Positions 1 through 8,612 of a stretch of DNA of 64,000 nucleotides are shown here, one piece after another. The DNA lies in contig NZ_JAHWGP010000021.1 in assembly GCF_020873915.1 (NCBI RefSeq), forward strand, positions 62,001 to 126,000. Reading direction: 5' to 3'. Both the position numbers and the translations under genes were made by a program. Under the pieces are notes generated by a model that was not told the origin of the DNA, did no database searches, and worked only from the letters and a program-made list of their open reading frames with translations. Position 1 is the stretch's first letter, and every line of letters starts with the position of its first letter. Origin of the DNA: Streptomyces sp. DH5 (GTDB taxonomy: Bacteria > Actinomycetota > Actinomycetes > Streptomycetales > Streptomycetaceae).

Positions 1-780
1 GACCTCGCGGGGATCTTCGACATCGAGAAGTGGGAGCCCGAGGAGGCCCTGGCGCCCGATTTCAACGTGGCGCCGACCAAGGAGGTCTACGCCGTCGTCG
101 ACCGTGCCCTGAAGGACGAGACGGACCCGCGCCCGGTCCGGCAGCTGCGGAAGCTGAAATGGGGACTGGTGCCCTCCTGGGCCAAGTCCCCCGAGGGCGG
201 CGCCCGGATGATCAACGCCCGCGCGGAGACGGTCCACGAGAAGCCGTCCTACCGCCGCGCCTTCTCCTCCCGGCGCTGCATCCTGCCCGCCGACGGCTAC
301 TACGAGTGGGTCACCGGGAAGCAGGAGCGCGACCTGGAGGCCGAGGGCAGGAGGAAGCGGCCCCGCAAGCAGCCCTACTTCGTCACGCCGGCCGACGGCT
401 CCGTGTTCGCCATGGCCGGCCTCTACGAGTTCTGGCGGGACCGGACGCTGCCCGACGACCACCCCCTGGCCTGGTGGGCGACCTGCTCGGTGATCACCAC
501 CGAGGCGGAGAGCAGCCCGCTCGCGGTGTCACCGGCGGACGGGCCGCACGTCCTCGCCGAGATCCACCCGCGCATGCCGCTGATGCTCACCCCGGACCGC
601 TGGGACGCCTGGCTGGACCCGGCCCGCACCGACGTCGGCGAACTGCGCGAGCTGCTGGCCCCGCCGCCCGCCGGCCTGATGCGCGCCTACCCGGTCGCCA
701 CGGCGGTCAGCAACGTCCGCAACAACGGACCGGAGCTGCTGGTGGAGCTGGACGGGCCGGAAGAGGGCACACTTTTCTGA
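1..780 (+). CDS. SRAP-family DNA-protein crosslink protein (YedK/HMCES-like), 5' end outside window
   Basis: This is the 3' part of an SOS-response-associated peptidase (SRAP) protein. The family binds abasic sites in single-stranded DNA and forms a protective covalent link through Cys2. The frame is open from base 1 to the stop at 778-780, so the start codon and Cys2 lie upstream and cannot be checked. Visible family blocks are WGLVPSWAK, INARAET (active-site Asn/Arg/Glu region), PADGYYEW, and HPRMPLML with the conserved His near residue 189 of the visible part. The next gene starts two bases after the stop, which suggests a shared transcript. The family assignment is secure; the physiological role is taken from the family. 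Confidence 0.93.
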   Translation, partial: DLAGIFDIEKWEPEEALAPDFNVAPTKEVYAVVDRALKDETDPRPVRQLRKLKWGLVPSWAKSPEGGARMINARAETVHEKPSYRRAFSSRRCILPADGYYEWVTGKQERDLEAEGRRKRPRKQPYFVTPADGSVFAMAGLYEFWRDRTLPDDHPLAWWATCSVITTEAESSPLAVSPADGPHVLAEIHPRMPLMLTPDRWDAWLDPARTDVGELRELLAPPPAGLMRAYPVATAVSNVRNNGPELLVELDGPEEGTLF

Positions 781-781
781 C

Positions 782-1441
782 GTGATCACCCACAGCACGG
801 ACGTGACGGACGTGACCGAGACCGTCGGGACGGACGCCGGGCCCGCCCGCGTCACCTGGCACCGCGCCCGGGGCCGGGCCCGCCTGGTCCTGGCCGTGAG
901 CCACGGCGCCGGCGGCGGCATCGAGGCCCGGGACCTCCGGGCGCTCGCCGCCGCGCTCCCCGCGCACGGGGTGAGCGTCGCCCTCGTCGAACAGCCCTGG
1001 CGGGTGGCCGGCAAGAAGGTCGCCCCCGCCCCGAGGACACTGGACACCGGCTGGCGCGGCGTCTGGCCCGCCCTGACCGCTCCGGGCCTGCCGGTGATCT
1101 CCGGGGGGCGCAGCGCCGGAGCCCGCGTCGCCTGCCGCACCGCCACGGAACTCGGCGCCCTCGCGGTCCTCGCCCTGAGCTTCCCCCTGCACCCGCCGGG
1201 CCGGCCGGAGAAGTCCCGCGCCGACGAGCTGCTGGGCGCGGGTGTGCCCACGCTCGTCGTCCAGGGCGGCAACGACCCGTTCGGCAGGCCCGGGGAGTTC
1301 CCCGAGGGCGCTTACGAACTGGTCGAGGTCCCGCACGGCGATCACGGTCTCGCGGTGCCCAAGCGGGCGGACATCACCCGGGACGAGGCCATGGCGGTCG
1401 TCACCGGCGCCGTCGTGCGGTGGACCGGCACGCTCGGCTGA
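782..1441 (+). CDS. Alpha/beta hydrolase, dienelactone hydrolase / KANL3-Tex30 type
   Basis: A 219-residue cytoplasmic alpha/beta hydrolase with unknown substrate. It starts with GTG one base after the SRAP stop. The nucleophile elbow is GGRSAGAR. A probable acid residue lies in GGNDPFGRP, and the histidine in PHGDHGL near the C-terminus completes a plausible Ser-Asp-His triad. There is no signal peptide or membrane segment. It sits between the SRAP gene and the sigR promoter, so it probably ends the upstream operon. Proteins of this size and motif set are usually annotated only as alpha/beta hydrolase; I see nothing that narrows the reaction. Confidence 0.85.
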   Translation: MITHSTDVTDVTETVGTDAGPARVTWHRARGRARLVLAVSHGAGGGIEARDLRALAAALPAHGVSVALVEQPWRVAGKKVAPAPRTLDTGWRGVWPALTAPGLPVISGGRSAGARVACRTATELGALAVLALSFPLHPPGRPEKSRADELLGAGVPTLVVQGGNDPFGRPGEFPEGAYELVEVPHGDHGLAVPKRADITRDEAMAVVTGAVVRWTGTLG

Positions 1442-1446
1442 GTCCC

Positions 1447-1473
1447 GGGAATGCCCCGGTGGCCCCCGCTGTT
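1447..1473 (+). promoter_or_regulatory. SigR-type autoregulatory promoter (sigRp2-like)
   Basis: GGGAAT at 1447-1452 and GTT at 1471-1473 are separated by exactly 18 bases. This matches the known SigR consensus GGAAT, 18-19 bases, GTT. Transcription would begin near 1480, ahead of both possible sigR start codons. The element overlaps the end of the upstream hydrolase region. The match and position fit the positive-feedback promoter described for S. coelicolor sigR. Confidence 0.85.
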
Positions 1474-1696
1474 GGGACGGACGTATCTGCCGGTCGACGG
1501 CACCACCGTCGTAGGAGAGGAAGTCCGCCGCATGGGTTCCACGTTCTGCCCGAGCCGCAGTGCCCGCGCCGACCTGGACTGGACGGTGCTGCACGCGGCG
1601 AAGACCGCCCCGGTTCGGGCGGCGGGCGGACCGGATCGTCGTCTATCCTCCGTTTCGGGTGAGACCGGTCTCGGCCTCACGACGACACTTGAGGAG

Positions 1697-2383
1697 GTGG
1701 GTCCGGTTCCCGGTACCGACGCAGGGACCGATCACGGCCAGGCGGAGCCGCCCGAGGGCCGGGGCGGCGCGAGAGCGGAGTCGGCCGAGGAGCGCAGCGC
1801 GCGCTTCGAGCGGGACGCCCTCGAGTTCCTCGACCAGATGTACTCGGCCGCCCTGCGCATGACGCGCAACCCCGCGGACGCCGAGGACCTGGTGCAGGAG
1901 ACGTACGCCAAGGCGTACGCGTCCTTCCACCAGTTCCGCGAAGGCACCAACCTCAAGGCGTGGCTGTACCGGATCCTCACCAACACCTTCATCAACTCGT
2001 ACCGCAAGAAGCAGCGCGAACCGCAGCGCAGCGCGGCCGAGGAGATCGAGGACTGGCAGCTCGCGCGCGCCGAGTCGCACATGTCGACCGGTCTGCGTTC
2101 CGCCGAGTCGCAGGCGCTGGACCACCTGCCCGACTCGGACGTCAAGGAAGCACTCCAGACGATCCCCGAGGAGTTCCGCATCGCGGTGTACCTCGCCGAT
2201 GTCGAGGGCTTTGCCTACAAGGAGATCGCCGACATCATGGGGACACCCATCGGTACGGTGATGTCCCGGCTGCACCGGGGGCGCCGCCAGCTGCGCGGCA
2301 TGCTCGAGGACTACGCGCGCGAGCGCGGACTGGTCCCCGCCGGTGCCGGAGAGTCGAACGAAGCGAAAGGCTCGGGGTCATGA
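1697..2383 (+). CDS. sigR: ECF RNA polymerase sigma factor SigR (thiol-oxidative stress)
   Basis: SigR directs RNA polymerase to thiol-stress genes (thioredoxin, mycothiol and protease genes) when RsrA is oxidised. The GTG at 1697 gives 228 residues, close to the 227 of S. coelicolor. Region 2 runs from about [20 protein letters not shown] to the [14 protein letters not shown] block; region 4 holds the [16 protein letters not shown] and [14 protein letters not shown] helix-turn-helix. An in-frame ATG at 1532 with AGGAGAGG at 1513-1520 would add exactly 55 residues. That equals the unstable long isoform described in S. coelicolor and would be made from the promoter at 1447. The stop overlaps the rsrA start (ATGA), so the sigma and anti-sigma factors are translationally coupled. 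Confidence 0.96.
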   Translation: MGPVPGTDAGTDHGQAEPPEGRGGARAESAEERSARFERDALEFLDQMYSAALRMTRNPADAEDLVQETYAKAYASFHQFREGTNLKAWLYRILTNTFINSYRKKQREPQRSAAEEIEDWQLARAESHMSTGLRSAESQALDHLPDSDVKEALQTIPEEFRIAVYLADVEGFAYKEIADIMGTPIGTVMSRLHRGRRQLRGMLEDYARERGLVPAGAGESNEAKGSGS

Positions 2384-2682
2384 GCTGCGGAGAGCCGCAC
2401 GAGACGGATTGCAGCGAAATCCTCGATCATCTCTACGAGTTCCTCGACCGGGAGATGCCGGATTCCGACTGTGTGAAGTTCGAGCACCACTTCGAGGAAT
2501 GCTCGCCGTGCCTGGAGAAGTACGGGCTCGAGCAGGCCGTGAAGAAGCTGGTCAAGCGCTGCTGCGGGCAGGACGACGTGCCCGGTGACCTGCGCTCGAA
2601 GGTGATGGGCCGGATCGACCTGATCCGCTCCGGCCAGAACGTCCCCGACCAGGACGTCACGGCCACCCCGCAGGAGTCCTGA
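2380..2682 (+). CDS. rsrA: Zinc-binding redox-sensing anti-sigma factor RsrA
   Basis: RsrA holds SigR inactive when reduced and releases it when disulfides form. The protein has 100 residues. Every functional position known from S. coelicolor is at the same number: Cys3, Cys11, His37, Cys41, Cys44, Cys61 and Cys62. His37, Cys41 and Cys44 make up the zinc-associated anti-sigma (ZAS) signature, and Cys11 is the disulfide partner of Cys44. An extra cysteine is present at 31. The start overlaps the sigR stop by four bases. No clear intrinsic terminator follows; a GC-rich 130-base gap leads to the next gene. Confidence 0.97.
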   Translation: MSCGEPHETDCSEILDHLYEFLDREMPDSDCVKFEHHFEECSPCLEKYGLEQAVKKLVKRCCGQDDVPGDLRSKVMGRIDLIRSGQNVPDQDVTATPQES

Positions 2683-2815
2683 CCTCCTGCCGGACCCCGG
2701 CCCCCGTGTCACTCGTACGTGCTAATCCGCGGGTTATCGGCCCGTGGAGGCACCCCCCGCCGCCCTAGGCTCCAGAGCCTGGCGGGACTCGCGGGGACGG
2801 TCGGGGGAGGGGCTC

Positions 2816-4198
2816 ATGGAGGCGTTACCGGCACGGGCCCGGGCGCATGTCGCCGGTGTGATCCTGCTGGCCCTGCTCTGTCTGCTCCCCCTCCCGGTGC
2901 TCCCGTCACCGGAACTCCCGCCCGGCACCCGGCTGCCCTGGACGCCCGTCGTCCTGCTCGCCGCGCTGTACGCCGGATGCGAGCGCGTCGCCCGCTCGCG
3001 CCTCGTCGCCGCCCCGTACCCGGGCGGCATCTTCCACCCCGTCCTGCTCGCCGGGGCCTTCCTCCTGCCGCCGCAGGCCGCCGCGCTGGTCGCGCTGCCC
3101 GGTGCGCTGCTGCTCCCCGTGGAACAGCGGCCCCGCCGGGTGCGCAGGCTGTGGCGGGCCGGCCGGCTGGTGCTCGCGGTGTGGGCCGCGAGCCTGACCC
3201 ACCTGGCGGCCGGCGGCCGGGGCGCCGTCGCGGACTGTGACGTACCGGGCGCGCTCGCGGCGGCCGGCGCCGCCGTCCTGGCGTTCTGCCTGGTGCTCAC
3301 CCTGCTCGACGGGGGCATCCCCGCCCCGCCGGCCGGCACGCCCCCGCGCGCAGGACGGACGGCGGCCGCCGCCGAGGGGGCACGGCGGTTCCTGAGGTCC
3401 CTGGCACCACTCGCCGTCCACGGTCTCGCCGGGCTGATGATGGCGCTGTTGTGGCGCAGTACGTACGGCCCCGTGGCCGCGCTGCTGGTGCTGCTGCCGA
3501 TGGGCGTCTCCTGGTGGGCGTTCGCCCAGGCGCACCGCGAGCGGGCCGCCCACCAGGCCACCATCCGCGCGCTCGTCCAGGCCGTCGACATCAAGGACGG
3601 CTACACGCGCGGGCACAGCGAACGCGTCGGACGGGCGTCCACGATGATCGCCCGGGAACTCGGCCTCGACGACGAACGCGTCGAGGTGCTGCGCTTCGCG
3701 GGCATCCTGCACGACGTCGGCAAGCTCGGCGTACCCACCCGGCTGCTCACCAAGGACGGCCCGCTGACCCCCGAGGAACGCCGGGTGATCGAACTGCACC
3801 CCGAGTACGGTCACGAGATGGTGCGGGGGATCTCCTTCCTCGGCGAGGCCCGCGCGGCGGTGCTGCACCACCACGAGCGCCTCGACGGATCCGGCTACCC
3901 CTACGGGCTGGCGGGCGGTCAGATCCCCGAATCCGCCCGGGTGGTCGCCGTCGCCGACGCCTTCGACGCGATGACCTCCACCCGTTCCTACAGCAGGGCG
4001 CGACCCGTCCCGGCCGCGCTGGAGGAGCTCCGCCGGTGCGCGGGCACCCACTTCGACCCCCGGATGGTGGGCGCGCTGGTCCGGGCCGTCGGCCGGACGG
4101 GATGGCATCCCGCGGTGACCGCCGACGAGGCCCCCACCACCCCCGTGCCCGGCCCCGCCGCCCGGAGCCTCACCGACCGGCCCGGGGCACGAAGGTGA
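2816..4198 (+). CDS. Membrane-anchored HD-GYP domain phosphohydrolase
   Basis: A 460-residue protein with hydrophobic N-terminal segments (about residues 10-230, several membrane spans) followed by a cytoplasmic HD-GYP domain. The domain carries KDGYTRGHSERV, the HD pair in GILHDVGKLG, HHERLDGSGYPYGL and the VADAFDAMTSTRSY block. These are the full metal-binding set and the GYP signature of cyclic-di-GMP phosphodiesterases. I chose the ATG at 2816, with GGGGGAGGGG just upstream, over a GTG at 2744. The stop overlaps the next gene's GTG, and that gene encodes a degenerate relative. Activity on cyclic di-GMP is inferred from the family. Confidence 0.88.
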   Translation: MEALPARARAHVAGVILLALLCLLPLPVLPSPELPPGTRLPWTPVVLLAALYAGCERVARSRLVAAPYPGGIFHPVLLAGAFLLPPQAAALVALPGALLLPVEQRPRRVRRLWRAGRLVLAVWAASLTHLAAGGRGAVADCDVPGALAAAGAAVLAFCLVLTLLDGGIPAPPAGTPPRAGRTAAAAEGARRFLRSLAPLAVHGLAGLMMALLWRSTYGPVAALLVLLPMGVSWWAFAQAHRERAAHQATIRALVQAVDIKDGYTRGHSERVGRASTMIARELGLDDERVEVLRFAGILHDVGKLGVPTRLLTKDGPLTPEERRVIELHPEYGHEMVRGISFLGEARAAVLHHHERLDGSGYPYGLAGGQIPESARVVAVADAFDAMTSTRSYSRARPVPAALEELRRCAGTHFDPRMVGALVRAVGRTGWHPAVTADEAPTTPVPGPAARSLTDRPGARR

Positions 4199-5439
4199 GG
4201 CCCCGCCTGCACACCGTCCTGCACGTCTGCGCCGCCGTCCTCGCCGCGGGTTGCCTCGGCAGCACCCTCCACCACGGCATCGAGGACCGGGGCGCCGCCC
4301 TGGCCTTCGGGGTGCTCGTCACCGTCGGCGAGCTCACCCGGCGGGGCGGGACGCGGATCCGGGAGGCCGCGCCGCTCGCCGCCGCCGGATCGCTGTCGTA
4401 CGCGCTGCTGGGGGAGATCGCCGGACGCCCGGCCCAGCCCGGCGTCGCCCAGGTCGTCACCGTGGTGCTCGCCGCCTCCCTGCTCGGCAGCGTGCCGCAC
4501 GTCGGGCGCGGCGACGAACCCGCCCTCGACGCACCGGCCCGCCGGGTCCTGACCGTCGGCTTCGTCGCCGTGTGCTTCCAGCCCCTCTCCGGCAGGGGCG
4601 TGTTCGACGACTGGGGCGGGCCGGCGCACGCGCTGCTGCTGCTCGCCCTGCTGTCCCTCTCCGCGCTGTGCGACGCCGTGCTCGCCGTCGCGCTCGCCCG
4701 CTCCCGCACCCGCTGGCCCTTCCTGCCGATGCTCCGCGACGAACTGCGGGCCGTTCCCGGCATCGGGGCGGCCGTCATCGCCACCGGCGCGGTGATGGCC
4801 CTCGGGGCCGCGGTCGTCGGACTGTGGGCGCTGCCCGTCTTCTCCGTCCCCCTGCTGCTCGCACAGCTGTCCTACCGGCGGTACGCCGCCGTGCGCGCCA
4901 CCTACCGGCAGACCATCGCCTCCCTCGCGCGCGCCACCGAGATCGCCGGATACACCCCCGTCGGGCACGCCCGCCGGGTCGCCGCCCTCAGCCGGGCGGT
5001 GGGCCGGGACCTCGGACTGACCGAACCGGAACTGATCGTCCTGGAGCACGCGGCACTGATGCACGACATCGGCCAGCTCAGCCTCGTCGACCCGGTCCCG
5101 GCCGGCGCCACCGCCGTGCTGCCGGTCACCGAACAGCGGCGGATCGCCCTGCTCGGCGGCGCGGTCGTGCGCCAGACCGGGGTCGACCCCCGGGTGGCCC
5201 GGATCGTCGAACGCCAGGCCGACCCGCACGGGGAGCAGCCGCTCGCCGCGCGGATCGTCCGGGTGGTGAACGCGTACGAGGAGAAGTCCCGGGAAGGAGG
5301 TCCCGGCGGGCCGCTGACCGCGCTGGAGGACCTGCGGCTCGCCGCCGGGGAGTACGCGCCGGAGGTCGTCGACGCCTTGGCGCGAGTCCTGTCACGGAGG
5401 ACGGAGGAGGCGCGTGCGTACCCGGACCGCTCGTGGTGA
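4195..5439 (+). CDS. Membrane protein with degenerate HD domain, paired with upstream HD-GYP protein
   Basis: A 414-residue protein read from the GTG at 4195, overlapping the previous stop (GTGA). About 230 N-terminal residues form several hydrophobic segments, and a C-terminal HD domain follows: GYTPVGHARRVAALSR, ALMHDIGQLSLVDP, then VERQADPHGEQPLAARIVRVVNAYEE. The HD dyad is kept, but the HHE block and the GYP loop of the neighbour are gone, so the fold probably remains with altered or no phosphodiesterase activity. It may be a partner or pseudo-enzyme of the upstream protein. No start other than the overlapping GTG fits the membrane topology as well. Confidence 0.8.
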   Translation: MRPRLHTVLHVCAAVLAAGCLGSTLHHGIEDRGAALAFGVLVTVGELTRRGGTRIREAAPLAAAGSLSYALLGEIAGRPAQPGVAQVVTVVLAASLLGSVPHVGRGDEPALDAPARRVLTVGFVAVCFQPLSGRGVFDDWGGPAHALLLLALLSLSALCDAVLAVALARSRTRWPFLPMLRDELRAVPGIGAAVIATGAVMALGAAVVGLWALPVFSVPLLLAQLSYRRYAAVRATYRQTIASLARATEIAGYTPVGHARRVAALSRAVGRDLGLTEPELIVLEHAALMHDIGQLSLVDPVPAGATAVLPVTEQRRIALLGGAVVRQTGVDPRVARIVERQADPHGEQPLAARIVRVVNAYEEKSREGGPGGPLTALEDLRLAAGEYAPEVVDALARVLSRRTEEARAYPDRSW

Positions 5440-5596
5440 GAGCCGCGAGCACGGCTGTCTGACCCCGTACGAGGCTGGGTAACCCATGGGTAATGAGCGT
5501 CCTCGAGGCCGTACGTGGTTGGATGCGAAGGAGAGGGTGTCCGGGGGCGCGGATCGGAACAGCCGGCCCACCGAACGGAACTGGCAGGCGGGAATC

Positions 5597-6577
5597 GTGA
5601 GGATCTTCGGCAAGGGACGGCACCGGCCCTCCGCCTCCTGGCGGCAGGCCACGGACCGCGCGTTCACGCTCATCGGCGACGGCCGGTACGAGGACGCGGG
5701 CGCGCTGCTGACACGTGCCGCCGACCTGGAACCCTGGCTGTCGGAGTCCTGGTTCAACCTGGCGCTGCTGCACAAGTTCCGGCACGACTGGGAGCAGGCG
5801 CGCGCGGCCGGTCTGCGCGCCGTGGCGCTGCTCGACCGGGACACCGGCGCTCCCGACTGGTGGAACGTCGGCATCGCCGCCACCGCCCTGCAGGACTGGC
5901 CGCTGGCCCGGCGGGCCTGGCAGGCCTACGGCCTGAAGGTGCCGGGGCCGGCCACCGACTCCGGTGAGCCCCTCGGCATGGACCTGGGCAGCGCGGCCGT
6001 CCGGCTGTCCCCGGAGGGGGAGGCGGAGGTCGTGTGGGGCCGGCGCCTGGACCCCGCCCGGATCGAGGTGCTGTCCATTCCCCTGCCGTCCTCCGGGCGC
6101 CGCTGGGGCGAGGTCGTGCTCCACGACGGCGTCCCGCACGGCGAGCGGAGCACCGCGGCCGGCCACACCTACCCGGTGTTCGACGAGATCGAGTTGTGGG
6201 CGCCCTCACCGGTGCCGACCTGGGTGGTGCTGCTGGAGGCCGCGTCCGAGGCAGACCGGGACGCGCTGGAACAGCTCGCCTCCGACGCCGGTTTCGCCGC
6301 CGAGGACTGGTCGTCCTCCGTGCGGCTGCTGTGCCGGATGTGCTCGGAGTCGCGGATGCCGTCCGACGAGGGCGAGGGCGAGCACCTCGACCCGCACGAC
6401 CACAGCGAGCCGGGGCACCCCGGACCGCTGGGCCACGTCACGGACGGGCAGTTGTGGGTGCCGGAGCGAGAGTGCGGGCTCGCCGCGCCGGCTTCGCTGG
6501 TCCGGGGGCTGCTGGACGGGTGGGTGGCGGACAGCCCGGACTCCCGGGACTGGCGGGATCTCGAAGAGGTCTGTTAG
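5597..6577 (+). CDS. TPR-repeat protein of unknown function
   Basis: A 326-residue cytoplasmic protein read from the GTG at 5597. An in-frame ATG at 5486 would add 37 residues of low-complexity sequence, and I judge it less likely. Residues about 10-110 form two or three tetratricopeptide-like helical pairs (DRAFTLIGDGRYEDAGALL, SWFNLALLHKFRHDWEQA, WWNVGIAATALQDWPLA). The remainder has no domain I recognise; it holds a Cys/acidic/His stretch near CRMCSESRMPSDEGEGE. It is conserved next to peptide deformylase in Streptomyces as far as I recall, but no function follows from that. Confidence 0.8.
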   Translation: MRIFGKGRHRPSASWRQATDRAFTLIGDGRYEDAGALLTRAADLEPWLSESWFNLALLHKFRHDWEQARAAGLRAVALLDRDTGAPDWWNVGIAATALQDWPLARRAWQAYGLKVPGPATDSGEPLGMDLGSAAVRLSPEGEAEVVWGRRLDPARIEVLSIPLPSSGRRWGEVVLHDGVPHGERSTAAGHTYPVFDEIELWAPSPVPTWVVLLEAASEADRDALEQLASDAGFAAEDWSSSVRLLCRMCSESRMPSDEGEGEHLDPHDHSEPGHPGPLGHVTDGQLWVPERECGLAAPASLVRGLLDGWVADSPDSRDWRDLEEVC

Positions 6578-6655
6578 GGACGGGCGCCCGCGCGGTTCGC
6601 CGTACGCTGTATCCGCACCACACCCCCGTATTTCCCAGGAAGGCACACGTCGGTC

Positions 6656-7306
6656 ATGGCTCAGCAGGACACCGATCAGCAGCACGCGGGCGTGCTCCCC
6701 GTCGACGACGAGGGGTACGTCATCGACACGGAGGACTGCGAGGAGCGCGAGGCGGCCTGGCGGGAGCGCGGTACCTCGCGCCCGATCACGGTGGTCGGCA
6801 ACCCGGTGCTGCACAAGGAGTGCAAGGAAGTCACGGACTTCGGCGAGGAGTTCCAGCAGCTGGTCGCCGACATGTTCGCCAGCCAGCGCACCGCCGAGGG
6901 CGTGGGCCTGGCCGCCAACCAGATCGGTGTCGACCTGAAGGTCTTCGTCTACGACTGCCCGGACGACGAGGGCGTGCGCCACACCGGCGTCGTCTGCAAC
7001 CCGCAGCTCGTGGAGCTGCCCGCCGAGCTGCGCCGGCTGGACGACAGCAGCGAGGGCTGTCTGTCGGTCCCCACCGCCTACGCGTCGCTGGCCCGCCCCG
7101 ACTACGCCGAAGTGACCGGCCAGGACGAGAAGGGCAACCCGGTCCGGGTCCGTGGCACCGGCTACTTCGCACGGTGTTTGCAGCACGAGACCGACCACCT
7201 CTACGGCTACCTGTACATCGACCGGCTCTCCAAGCGGGAGCGCAAGGCGGCGCTGCGGCAGATGGCCGAGAACGAGCCGCGTTACCCCGTGGTCGCCAAC
7301 GACTGA
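6656..7306 (+). CDS. def: Peptide deformylase
   Basis: Removes the formyl group from the initiator methionine of new proteins. The protein has 216 residues and all three deformylase motifs: GVGLAANQ (residues 82-89), EGCLS (133-137, metal ligand Cys135) and QHETDH (176-181, ligands His177 and His181, catalytic Glu178). The N-terminus carries about 40 extra acidic residues ahead of the catalytic domain. The ATG at 6656 is the only start that keeps the whole domain and sits 80 bases after the TPR gene. A strong hairpin follows the stop. More than one deformylase is usual in Streptomyces, so this copy may be redundant. Confidence 0.93.
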   Translation: MAQQDTDQQHAGVLPVDDEGYVIDTEDCEEREAAWRERGTSRPITVVGNPVLHKECKEVTDFGEEFQQLVADMFASQRTAEGVGLAANQIGVDLKVFVYDCPDDEGVRHTGVVCNPQLVELPAELRRLDDSSEGCLSVPTAYASLARPDYAEVTGQDEKGNPVRVRGTGYFARCLQHETDHLYGYLYIDRLSKRERKAALRQMAENEPRYPVVAND

Positions 7307-7337
7307 CCGGCGGCGGCAGCCCCCGCCACCGCTCCGC

Positions 7338-7378
7338 GCACGGCGCCCGGCCGGACCAGCTCCGGCCGGGCGCCGTGC
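7338..7378 (+). terminator. Strong hairpin terminator after peptide deformylase
   Basis: Arms at 7338-7355 and 7361-7378 are perfect 18-base complements around a 5-base loop. There is no long T-run, which is common for Streptomyces hairpin terminators. It separates def from the terpene operon. Confidence 0.8.
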
Positions 7379-7526
7379 GTCTTCGTGTGCCGGGAAGTGG
7401 TGAATCAAGCAAATCCGTGCCCACAACGGTCAGTTGTGGTGCTGAATGGAGGTGCGGTGATACGCACGGCGTGCGCCCGGCTCGGGGGCGGGCGCACGCC
7501 GACCGGCGGCTGAGAGGGGATTGTTC

Positions 7527-8612
7527 GTGCATGCTTTGTCACACGGCACCACATCGACACCGACCATCGTCGCAGTTCCACCGGCGCTGTACCTTCCGGT
7601 GATCGAGGCGGATTTTCCCCGGCGACTCCACCCGTATTGGCCGAAGCTTCAGGAGACGACGCGGGCGTGGCTGCTCGAAAAGCGGCTCATGACCCCCGAC
7701 AAGGTGGCGGACCATGCCGACGGCCTGCGCTACACGGACCTCATGGCGGGGTACTACACGGCCGCCCCCGACGACGTCCTGCAGGCGATAGCGGACTACA
7801 GCGCGTGGTTCTTCGTCTGGGACGACCGGCACGACCGCGACATCGTGCACGGCCGCCCCGCCGCCTGGCGGCGACTGAAGGACCGGCTGCACACGGCCCT
7901 CGACAGCCCCGGGGACCACCTCCACCACGAGGATCCGGTGGTCGCGGGGCTCGCGGACAGCGTGTTGCGGCTGTACGGGTTCCTGCCCGACACCTGGAAC
8001 GCCCGGTTCGCCCGGCACTTCCACGCGGTGATCGAGGCGTACGACCGGGAGTTCCACAACCGCACCGAGGGAGTCGTCCCCACAGTCGAGGAGTACCTGG
8101 GACTGCGCCGGCTCACTTTCGCGCACTGGATCTGGACCGACCTGCTGGAACCGGCCGCGGGCAGGGAGCTGCCGGAGGCGGTGCGCAAGAACCCGGCGTA
8201 CCGGCGGGCGGCGCTGCTCAGTCAGGAATTCGCCGCCTGGTACAACGACCTGTGCTCACTTCCGAAGGAAATAGCGGGCAGTGAGGTGCACAATCTCGGA
8301 ATCAGTCTCGTCACTCACGAAGGGCTGACACTCGAAGAGGCCATCGCCGAAGTCAGACGCCGCGTGGAGGAATGCGTCAGCGCATTCCAGCGAGCCGAAA
8401 AGGAGGCTTTACGGTTCGCCGACGCCCTGGACGACGGCACGGTGGGAGGGAAGGAGACGGGCGCTGCCGTACGCACATGCACAGGCGCCATGCGGAACTG
8501 GTTCAGTTCCGTCTACTGGTTCCACCACGAGTCCGGCCGGTACCGGGTCGACAGCTGGGACGACCGGTCCACGCCCCCGTACGTCAACAACGAAGCGGCA
8601 GGTGGGAAATGA
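7527..8612 (+). CDS. Epi-isozizaene synthase (class I sesquiterpene cyclase)
   Basis: Cyclises farnesyl diphosphate to (+)-epi-isozizaene, the tricyclic precursor of albaflavenone. The GTG at 7527, behind GAGAGGGG at 7512-7519, gives 361 residues, the length of the S. coelicolor enzyme. Residue numbering therefore carries over: the aspartate-rich motif DDRHD begins at 99 and the NSE-type motif NDLCSLPKE at 240, both Mg2+-diphosphate ligands. The aromatic wall FFVW just before Asp99 and the C-terminal [15 protein letters not shown] lid are present. Similarity to the characterised enzyme runs the full length. The stop overlaps the P450 start (ATGA), so the two genes are co-translated. Confidence 0.96.
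   Translation: MHALSHGTTSTPTIVAVPPALYLPVIEADFPRRLHPYWPKLQETTRAWLLEKRLMTPDKVADHADGLRYTDLMAGYYTAAPDDVLQAIADYSAWFFVWDDRHDRDIVHGRPAAWRRLKDRLHTALDSPGDHLHHEDPVVAGLADSVLRLYGFLPDTWNARFARHFHAVIEAYDREFHNRTEGVVPTVEEYLGLRRLTFAHWIWTDLLEPAAGRELPEAVRKNPAYRRAALLSQEFAAWYNDLCSLPKEIAGSEVHNLGISLVTHEGLTLEEAIAEVRRRVEECVSAFQRAEKEALRFADALDDGTVGGKETGAAVRTCTGAMRNWFSSVYWFHHESGRYRVDSWDDRSTPPYVNNEAAGGK

Noticed and set aside
3451-4194. Long upstream extension of the second HD protein
   Set aside because: This frame is a shadow of the HD-GYP gene; the overlapping GTG at 4195 gives the natural membrane N-terminus.
6555-6575. GGGAT and GTT pair upstream of peptide deformylase
   Set aside because: The spacer is only 13 bases, too short for a SigR promoter.
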